DNA from: Acidobacteriaceae bacterium
GTDB taxonomy: Bacteria; Acidobacteriota; Terriglobia; Terriglobales; Acidobacteriaceae
Length of the DNA stretch: 64,000 nucleotides
Reading direction: 5' to 3'
Assembly (NCBI GenBank): GCA_028283655.1
Contig: JAPWKE010000003.1
Coordinates: 682,001 to 746,000, forward strand
Shown here in pieces: positions 57,726-64,000 of the stretch. Below the pieces are notes generated by a model. The model was not told the origin of the DNA, did no database searches, and saw only the letters and a program-made list of their open reading frames with translations. A program made the position numbers and the translations under genes. Each line of letters begins with the position of its first letter. Position 1 is the stretch's first letter.

Positions 57726-60700
57726 ATGAGAATGAAATCTGCAATGTCGAAATTGTTGCGCCACTCGGCAACGCTTGCGGCCCTGTCCGCAGCCACCCTG
57801 GGTACGCCCTTTCTTCGGGCTCAAGCTTCTTCCACCGCGCATCCGCGACTGTCAGGCAACGTCGTAGATTCGAAGCTCCGTAGACCTTTGAACGGAGCAA
57901 CTCCTCTACTGGCGCGACAGGCTGTCGACAAGGGAAGCCTGGCTGCATCAGAACCGTTGAATGATATGAAGCTCGTGCTGCGTCGATCGTCAGACGCCCA
58001 GGCTGCATTAAATAGCTATCTCGACGATGTGCAAAACGCTGCGTCGCCAAACTTTCACAAGTGGCTTACACCGGAGCAGTTTGGAGAGCGCTTTGGCGCC
58101 AGCGATGCAGATATCGCCGCCGTCTCGCAGTGGCTGGAGGGAAATGGAATTTCAATTTCCTCCATCTCGAAGAGCCGCACGGTAATTACCTTCTCGTCGA
58201 CAGAAGCGCAGTTCGAGCACACGTTTGGCGCGCAGATGCACCACTATGACTTGCACGGCGAAGCACGAGTTGCTAACAGTGCCGTTCCGTCGGTGCCGTC
58301 GGCGTTGTCTCCCGCAATTGTAGGGATCGCAACGCTTGGCAATGCGACGTTCCGTCCTTTGCACACGAAGCCGACCCTGGCGAAGTTCACTGCAAACAGT
58401 GGATGGGCGAAGAGTGGCGCGGTGAAGAGTTCTGCACAGGATGTGCAGGGCACAACACCGCAGTTCACCAGCAATATTTCGGGCGCAAACTACCCGCTCG
58501 TTGGGCCCGCGGATTTTGGCTTGATCTATGGGGTCAACACACTCTGGAATAGTGGCGTTACCGGGACAGGGCAGTCAATTGCAATCGTCGCGGAGAGTGA
58601 CGTTGCCCAGAGCGACGTCGATGCGTTCCGTAAGGCTTTTGGTCTGCCAGCAACAACGGTGAGCCAGATCGTCCTTGGGGCCGACCCTGGTCTGGACGCA
58701 TCCAGCGGCGCAGAAGGTGAGGCGGTACTCGACGTAGAGTGGGCGGGTGCTATGGCACCGGCTGCAACGGTCAACCTTCTCATTGCTGAATCCAATGCGA
58801 CGCAGACGGGAATCCTTGTCGCTGCAGAGTATGCCATCGATCACAATTTAAGTCCGGTGATGGACGTAAGCTGGGGCGCTTGTGAGTTGGGTCTGGGGGC
58901 CTCCGGCAATCAGTACTTCGACGACCTGTGGTCGCAGGCTGCAGCGCAGGGAATCAGCGTCATGGTTGCCAGCGGTGATGCCGGCTCGGTGGGTTGCGAT
59001 CAGAATGAGTATTACTCGGACTATGGCCAGCAGGTAAATGGTATGGCTTCGACGCAATACAACACCGCTGTTGGCGGAACCGACTTCTATGGCAATGCCG
59101 ATGGCGCAAACAGTTACTGGACGCTTGCGAATGATCCCACTACGTTGCAGTCGGCGAAGTCCTATGTTCCTGAATCCGCATGGAACGATAGCTGCGTGAG
59201 CCCCCTTCTCCTGGCGCACGCTGCTGACTTCGGTTTGACCGAAACTACCTCAGGAGCGATCTGCGACAACGAATACGCATTCCTGGATACAACGGGTGGT
59301 GGAGGAGGTGTTAGCCAGTGCACGAGTTCGGACCAGTCAACCCAGGGATCATGCACTGGTGGCCATCCCGCGCCGGTATGGCAGCAAAGCGTAAGTAGCA
59401 TTGGGGCCACCGGCAAGCGTCACCTTCCAGACGTTTCTTTCTTTGCTGGTGCAGGTCTATGGGGTTCTGCCTACGCATTCTGTGAGGCAGATGAGGCAAC
59501 CTCGGACATGTGTGTCAACAATAGTGGCACCATGACTACACTGAGCGCAGGTGGAACCAGTTTTGCCTCGCCAGCGTTCGCAGGTATTGTTGCTCTCTTG
59601 AATCAGCAGCAAGGGGCTCGACAGGGCAACATCAACAAGTACCTCTATGCTTTGGCTGCCAAGCAGTTTGCTAATCCGACTCTGGCTGCAAACTGTCAGT
59701 CAGGTGCAGGAGCGGATACAAGCGGCTGCATCTTCCATGACGTTGTGGATGGAACAATCAGCGAACCCTGTGCCGTGGGCATCATCGTTGATCCGAGCAC
59801 AGGTGCGCTCTGCATCACGATCGATTCTTACAACTATGTCGGTGCGACACCGGGGTACGCTGCAACCGCTGGTTACGATATGGCTACCGGGCTTGGTTCG
59901 CTCAACGCTGGCCTGCTCGCTTCTAATTGGGCCTCCGTTACATCGAACGATGGAGCTACGCTGACATCGCATACGATCTCTGGACCAACCAGCATCGTCT
60001 ACGGAACAGCCACGCCCTCTTCGATTACGGTGAAGGCTTCAACCGGAACGAGTACGCCGAGTGGAACAGTTGCCATGCTCTCTACGGAAAGCGATGGCTC
60101 CACGCTGGCGATTGCTTCTGGCGTGCTCAGCAATGGCACGGCACAGGTAAGCTTCGACACATTGACGCCTGGATCGCACCAACTCTATGCGTCTTATGGT
60201 GGCGATGCTTCCTTCGGAGCTAGCTCCTCACAACCAACGTCGTTCGTTGTCGCAAAGGCTGCTACAACGATGACCGCAATCGCAAGCGCAGTAACGGTGC
60301 AAGCTCAGCACAGCTCCACCATAGTGGTGAAGGTACAGGCAAGCAGCCTGGCGCTCAACCCGACTGGAGCGATTGTGTTCACAAACCAGACCACAGGCAA
60401 ACTACTTGGTTCCACTGCCTTGTCGGCGCTGTTGGACACCAGCAGCGGCAACTCCTGGGCTCAGGCTTCGTTCCTTGTGCAGGATTCGATGCTGGCGGGT
60501 GGGAACAACGTGATCGTGGCTTCGTATGTGGGCGACTCCAACTATCTGTCTGCGAGCAGCCAGACGGTGAACGTGGCGTTCGTGCCTTTCTACGTAGTCA
60601 CGACGAGCGCGCCGTCGATTGATATCGCACTCAGCGATACCTCTCACGGTTCGGTCACGATCACGGTTGCGTCAAGCACGGGCGCGGCGGTCAATCCTGC

Positions 60701-61397
60701 CGTTCTTTCGCTCTCCTGCCCGGCAATCACCATCGGTGGCATAAGCTGCCAGTTTACAAATCCGGTGCAGAACGCTGACGGATCGATGTCCTACACCTTG
60801 ACGTTGACTGCTAACAACCTTCACAGCGCAGTCGTCAAAAACACTCTGCCGTTGCAAGATCAGCACGGACCAGGGAAGGAAATTTCCATGGCACTCCTGA
60901 CAGGTATGGCTCTCTTTCTGGGGCGGCGTAAGCGGTGGGCCCGCACTCGTTCTCTCGCAAGCATGGCGGTGCTTCTGCTTGGCATCGCAACGTTGAGCGG
61001 ATGCGCTGGCTCTCAGGCGGCGAGCACTTCGCCTGCTGTAACCAATCAGTTGTCGGTCTCTGCAACAAAAATTGGCTTTGGTAGCAGCCTGACGATGACT
61101 GCAACGCTTGTCCCGGTTTCCAACTCTGGAGCGCCGAGTGGAACGGTTCTGTTTTACGACGGAGCAACACCTCTTGGCTCTGCTCCAGTGGTTGGCGGAA
61201 AGGCATCGCTGACTGTGTCAACTCTTTCGATCGGAACGCACACACTGACCGGAAGCTACAGTGGCGACTCGACGTTTATGCCCTCAGCCTCATCCGCAAA
61301 TACGGTGAGTGTCAGCCTTGCGACCTCGCTGGGAGTGCAGGTACTCGATTCGTCCGGCAATGTGGCGACTCTGGCATTGCCGATCACGATTCACTAG
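57726..61397 (+). CDS. S53 (sedolisin/pro-kumamolisin) serine protease with Ig-like domains
   Basis: The 1223-residue secreted protease has a signal peptide (about 1-38), a pro-kumamolisin activation domain (about 75-215, SPNFHKWLTPEQFGERFGASDADI) and an S53 catalytic domain (about 255-740). In it ExxxD is Glu332/Asp336 (EGEAVLDVEW), the oxyanion Asp lies in VMDVSWGACE, and the nucleophile is Ser612 in GGTSFASPAFAG. A calcium-type tail (HDVVDGT) follows. Ig-like repeats then lead to the C-terminal hydrophobic-RRKRWARTR-hydrophobic-GCAG module (Cys1093) and one more Ig-like domain. Such enzymes act at acidic pH. ATG 57726 is chosen for the signal peptide. Confidence 0.88.
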   Translation: MRMKSAMSKLLRHSATLAALSAATLGTPFLRAQASSTAHPRLSGNVVDSKLRRPLNGATPLLARQAVDKGSLAASEPLNDMKLVLRRSSDAQAALNSYLDDVQNAASPNFHKWLTPEQFGERFGASDADIAAVSQWLEGNGISISSISKSRTVITFSSTEAQFEHTFGAQMHHYDLHGEARVANSAVPSVPSALSPAIVGIATLGNATFRPLHTKPTLAKFTANSGWAKSGAVKSSAQDVQGTTPQFTSNISGANYPLVGPADFGLIYGVNTLWNSGVTGTGQSIAIVAESDVAQSDVDAFRKAFGLPATTVSQIVLGADPGLDASSGAEGEAVLDVEWAGAMAPAATVNLLIAESNATQTGILVAAEYAIDHNLSPVMDVSWGACELGLGASGNQYFDDLWSQAAAQGISVMVASGDAGSVGCDQNEYYSDYGQQVNGMASTQYNTAVGGTDFYGNADGANSYWTLANDPTTLQSAKSYVPESAWNDSCVSPLLLAHAADFGLTETTSGAICDNEYAFLDTTGGGGGVSQCTSSDQSTQGSCTGGHPAPVWQQSVSSIGATGKRHLPDVSFFAGAGLWGSAYAFCEADEATSDMCVNNSGTMTTLSAGGTSFASPAFAGIVALLNQQQGARQGNINKYLYALAAKQFANPTLAANCQSGAGADTSGCIFHDVVDGTISEPCAVGIIVDPSTGALCITIDSYNYVGATPGYAATAGYDMATGLGSLNAGLLASNWASVTSNDGATLTSHTISGPTSIVYGTATPSSITVKASTGTSTPSGTVAMLSTESDGSTLAIASGVLSNGTAQVSFDTLTPGSHQLYASYGGDASFGASSSQPTSFVVAKAATTMTAIASAVTVQAQHSSTIVVKVQASSLALNPTGAIVFTNQTTGKLLGSTALSALLDTSSGNSWAQASFLVQDSMLAGGNNVIVASYVGDSNYLSASSQTVNVAFVPFYVVTTSAPSIDIALSDTSHGSVTITVASSTGAAVNPAVLSLSCPAITIGGISCQFTNPVQNADGSMSYTLTLTANNLHSAVVKNTLPLQDQHGPGKEISMALLTGMALFLGRRKRWARTRSLASMAVLLLGIATLSGCAGSQAASTSPAVTNQLSVSATKIGFGSSLTMTATLVPVSNSGAPSGTVLFYDGATPLGSAPVVGGKASLTVSTLSIGTHTLTGSYSGDSTFMPSASSANTVSVSLATSLGVQVLDSSGNVATLALPITIH

Positions 61398-61398
61398 T

Positions 61399-61489
61399 AA
61401 TAAGCCAATGAGGTTGGCTTATTGGCGGATGACAAACGAATAGCTACTTACAAACGCGAAGGATGCCTAAAGGCAGCCTTCGCGTTTGT
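61399..61489. terminator. Two consecutive stem-loops after the protease gene
   Basis: The first is AATAAGCCAA-TGAGG-TTGGCTTATT (61399-61423), two bases from the stop codon. The second pairs CAAACGCGAAGG with CCTTCGCGTTTG (61451-61489), with an inner TGCC/GGCA pair. The second ends in TTTGT and could be a bidirectional terminator. From 61490 to 61982 I see no convincing gene or RNA; short open frames there lack coding character. Confidence 0.6.
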
Positions 61490-61982
61490 CCGCATGTCCT
61501 TTCCATTTGTCGTGATGTGTCTAGCTGCGGGCGCTTCGAGAATCTTTTGCTCCAACGAAGTGTTCTAGATCATGAGGAGCCTGGTGCGACCGCGATGAAG
61601 GAGCAGAAGCTGCACACCTATCAATGGATAGAATCCACAACCGCGACCTCACCCTCGCGGTTCTGTCGCGCAAGTTGCGAACTATGGCGTTGACTCCGTG
61701 ATTGCTCTTGTTACCTGAGCACAGCGAGAGGATCCCCACTGGTTTGGCGGACGTATCCCTGAAGCTTCTGTGACTGGAGAGTTTGTTGCGGTGGGCGAAG
61801 AGGGACGCTCGCAGTGCAGGCGTTTTGATGGGAACGGTCTTAGCGAGACGCATCTCACACCGGAAGCTGCGCAGAAGCGGTCGTCCGAAATCCTGTAACT
61901 GAAGCCTGCTGCGCTTCCGTAGCTACATGTAACGAGCAGGGGAGTGCATTCTTCTTGGTCGAGATGGGGTTAGGCGATGCGC

Positions 61983-62906
61983 TTACGAAAGCAATTCTTC
62001 AGCTTTGGCGAGCGAGTACATGCCCTTAACCACGCTGAGCACCCTTGCTCCTGCGGGGTCCGCGACTGGGTTGACGGGGACATAAATCGAGTCGCCTTCT
62101 CGGCGGCAAATCACGTTGTTGGCCACGACCAACCGCATCATCCATATCGCAGAGCCAGCGCTTTGGCAGTCGATGCCCAGCCAGCCGCGGTACTCCATTC
62201 CCTGGCAGACAAGGCCGGTCTGTGACTGAAGTTCAGCGGCAATTGTGGCGCGCAGCGTTTCAGCATCAGGAGCATCGATCTCTTGCAGGGAGAAAGGTGC
62301 CTGGATGAACGGCGACTCTTCGTCCATCATCGCCAGAAGATTCGCGACCGCCCGGTGCTGAGCCGACGATGTGTGCTGTGACCAGTAATGCGTGGTCTTC
62401 GCGATGGACGTAATGACGTTCTTGACTTCCTTTTCCAGCCGGAAGTGTGGGCCTGCTGGGAGGTGAAGAACCATCCCTTGGCAGTGGGCGGAAACATTTT
62501 CCATGTTGATCGCGCGAGCAAGCCACGCAGCCATCGTCACCCCCGGACAGTCCACGTGGATCCATCCCGGCACGGTCGACGGTTCGGCAATCAATCTCGT
62601 CACCATCGAGATACCGCGACAGAGTTCCTTCACTACCTCGCGGTAGAGCGCGGGCTCGAGATCGATCTCAGGTTTGGTTGCGGGCTCAAGTAGCTTGCCT
62701 CGGTGTGGAGGGCCGCCAGCCATAGCGAGATCACAGAAGGAACCCCAAATGTCATTCCATGCGACACGCCCATCGGTGCCATACTTCAGACCGGCAGAGC
62801 CCATGGAAGTTGGCTGCACCGCCTCATAACGCTCCCGGTACTCTTCCGGTAGAAGCGTTTTGAGGCGGTTTTCAAAGAGTTGGTACTCGTTCCTTTGTTC
62901 TTCCAT
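61983..62906 (-). CDS. Conserved protein of unknown function (307 aa)
   Basis: A soluble-looking protein with no signal peptide or membrane helix, beginning MEEQRNEYQLFENRLKTLLP. Recognisable blocks are SAGLKYGTDGRVAWNDIWGSFCDLAMAGGPPHRG, PGWIHVDCPGVTMAAWLARAINMENV and MEYRGWLGIDCQSAGSAIWMMRLVVANNV. I do not recognise the family by name. The ATG at 62906 has AGGAG six bases upstream; a longer frame to 62972 lacks this. It lies 71 bases downstream of the Gfo/Idh/MocA gene in the same direction, so the two are probably cotranscribed, which suggests sugar metabolism by association only. Confidence 0.65.
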   Translation of the reverse strand: MEEQRNEYQLFENRLKTLLPEEYRERYEAVQPTSMGSAGLKYGTDGRVAWNDIWGSFCDLAMAGGPPHRGKLLEPATKPEIDLEPALYREVVKELCRGISMVTRLIAEPSTVPGWIHVDCPGVTMAAWLARAINMENVSAHCQGMVLHLPAGPHFRLEKEVKNVITSIAKTTHYWSQHTSSAQHRAVANLLAMMDEESPFIQAPFSLQEIDAPDAETLRATIAAELQSQTGLVCQGMEYRGWLGIDCQSAGSAIWMMRLVVANNVICRREGDSIYVPVNPVADPAGARVLSVVKGMYSLAKAEELLS

Positions 62907-62977
62907 GGGCTCTCCTGCGTTGCTCTCGCTTATTCGATCATGCCAGCACAAACGTAGAGCGAGTTCGTGCAAAAGAG

Positions 62978-64000
62978 TTAGCGAAGAAGAGCCTGTAGAC
63001 CGTTACGTTGGAAGTACTCCTGCATCACCACGGCGTTGCCGGTCCTTGAGCTTTCGATACCTGCAAAGCAGAGTGCAAGGGTGCGAAGATGATCACGCCC
63101 ATCACACGGTGCGGGCAGGTTGTTGTCGAGTGCGTTGAGGAAGTCGATGAGTAAGGCAGCGCTGTCATCATAGAAGGCTTCAGCGTCCGCGATCTCTACC
63201 GGTGTGAGTTCGGTGTCAGTGGTCTTGGCATAAGCGAGGTCAGAGAAGAGCTCGCGTTGCACGAAGACGCCGCCTTCACAGTCGGTGCGCCACTCGAAGC
63301 CTGGGACGTTCCAGCCACCGGACCAGGTGCCGAAGTAGTTGATGGCGATACCGCCCTCAAGCGTCAGCAGAGCGTGGACGTTAGCGTCGTCAGCGTACAT
63401 GCTCCACGCGGGGTTCCACGTGCGGCACATGATGCTTTCGACTTCGCGGCCATAGCAGAAGCGAATGAGGTCGAGGTGGTGGATGCTCTGCTCGAGCATC
63501 ATCGGCTGCTCCATCGTGAGCGGATATTTGTTGATGCCCGGACGACGGCCGTCGCGATGACGACGATAGATAAACTCACCAAAGCCAACGGTGCCGAGGA
63601 ACTCGCTGGTCAGCAACTCGCGATACTTCTGATGCACCGGCAGGTAGCGGAAGTTCAAGCCGACGGAGAGCGCGAGCTTGTGCTCTTCAGCGAGTTCGAG
63701 GATGCGTGCGGACTCTGCGAGATCGAGCGTGAGCGGCTTCTCGGCGAGGATGGGAAGACCTGCGTCGAAGAGGTCGGTGCATTGCTGCAGGTGGCCGTCT
63801 GGCGGCGTGACGAGCACGGCCGCGGTGAAGGTGATGCCTGCGCCGAGTGCTTCCTGATGTGTGGCGAAGACGGGCACGTCGGGATGCGCTGCAGCGAACT
63901 CCTCACGTGTCGGTGCGTGAGGGTCCACGGCGGCGGCGATACGGGCGTTCGGTGATGCGTCGATGACGCGTGTCCACATGCGGCCGCGCGTGCCTAGCCC
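62978..64000 (-). CDS. Gfo/Idh/MocA family oxidoreductase (partial, 5' end beyond window)
   Basis: The visible 340 residues begin inside the Rossmann motif (GLGTRGRMWTRVIDASPNARIAAAVDP), so the gene starts beyond the right edge. The family pattern follows: a substrate-domain EKPLTLDLAESARILELA (the conserved EKP), GLNFRYLPVHQKYRELL, EQSIHHLDLIRFCYG (catalytic His region), and a C-terminal beta-sheet domain. The family reduces or oxidises sugars and related compounds using NAD(P). Its substrate is unknown. It probably heads an operon with the unknown gene at 61983. Confidence 0.88.
   Translation of the reverse strand, partial: GLGTRGRMWTRVIDASPNARIAAAVDPHAPTREEFAAAHPDVPVFATHQEALGAGITFTAAVLVTPPDGHLQQCTDLFDAGLPILAEKPLTLDLAESARILELAEEHKLALSVGLNFRYLPVHQKYRELLTSEFLGTVGFGEFIYRRHRDGRRPGINKYPLTMEQPMMLEQSIHHLDLIRFCYGREVESIMCRTWNPAWSMYADDANVHALLTLEGGIAINYFGTWSGGWNVPGFEWRTDCEGGVFVQRELFSDLAYAKTTDTELTPVEIADAEAFYDDSAALLIDFLNALDNNLPAPCDGRDHLRTLALCFAGIESSRTGNAVVMQEYFQRNGLQALLR

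Noticed and set aside
61463-61853. Short frames on both strands between the S53 protease and the 61983 gene
   Set aside because: No ribosome binding sites, no recognisable domains and mixed composition; the area looks noncoding.
1-64000. CRISPR arrays, rRNA genes and known restriction-modification or CBASS-type defence operons
   Set aside because: No regularly spaced direct repeats, no rRNA sequence and no matching gene sets were seen; ardC is antirestriction, not restriction.

Overview
The window reads as a chromosomal segment of an acidobacterium (Acidobacteriota, Terriglobus/Granulicella/Edaphobacter-like; this is inferred from gene content and style, not from a marker-gene search). It is GC-rich and has a Gram-negative envelope: lipoproteins, a LolD-like/YbbP exporter and System I cytochrome c maturation. 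It also carries large secreted Ig-like/S53 proteins, CadC-like TPR regulators and YVTN beta-propellers, all common in that phylum.

Layout. 0-4.5 kb: the first codons of a probable SDR gene, a ThyX-like double-domain gene, a GxxExxY gene, a queuosine-precursor transporter, recA and tRNA-Ser(CGA). 4.5-9 kb: two flavin monooxygenases (one TetX-like) divergent from a TetR regulator across twin palindromic operators, then a secreted metallo-beta-lactamase-fold protein. 9-12.7 kb: queG, a YihY/BrkB membrane protein and a YVTN lipoprotein. 12.9-15.7 kb: a translationally coupled ccmA-ybaK-ccmB-ccmC-ccmD operon, with a Cys-tRNA deacylase-type gene placed inside it. 15.8-17.2 kb: a secreted M20 peptidase.

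17.3-42.4 kb looks like an integrated mobilizable element. It has a tyrosine integrase at its left end, candidate imperfect direct repeats at both ends, a MobC-like/MobF relaxase module behind a palindrome-rich (oriT-like) region, an IS110-family element, and ardC behind a multi-hairpin leader at its right end. Cargo includes a CadC/TPR regulator, a DUF885 peptidase, a penicillin-acylase remnant, DUF1624 and DUF418 membrane proteins, four tandem paralogues with a shared membrane-anchor N-terminus and divergent C-termini, a micro zinc-ribbon protein, and an EAL response regulator with a hybrid histidine kinase. No type IV secretion genes are visible, so it would need a helper. The element separates ccmABCD from ccmE and a CcmG/ResA-like thioredoxin, which lie just beyond its right end.

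42.4-51.4 kb: ccmE, a small HMA-like protein, a thioredoxin lipoprotein, a glycosyltransferase, two tandem QueD/PTPS genes, folE, truB, then the conserved tesA / ybbA / ybbP arrangement and tRNA-Gln(CTG). With the YhhQ-type transporter and queG, the window holds several steps of queuosine/pterin metabolism. 51.7-61.4 kb: a CadC-TPR regulator, a 1192-residue FG-GAP/VCBS repeat protein and a 1223-residue S53 (sedolisin/kumamolisin) protease; the two large proteins share an unusual C-terminal hydrophobic-Arg-hydrophobic-GC module. 62-64 kb: a conserved protein of unknown function and a Gfo/Idh/MocA oxidoreductase that runs off the right edge.

Short dispersed repeats sit at the 3' ends of several genes in the first 12 kb and in two cases supply the stop codon.
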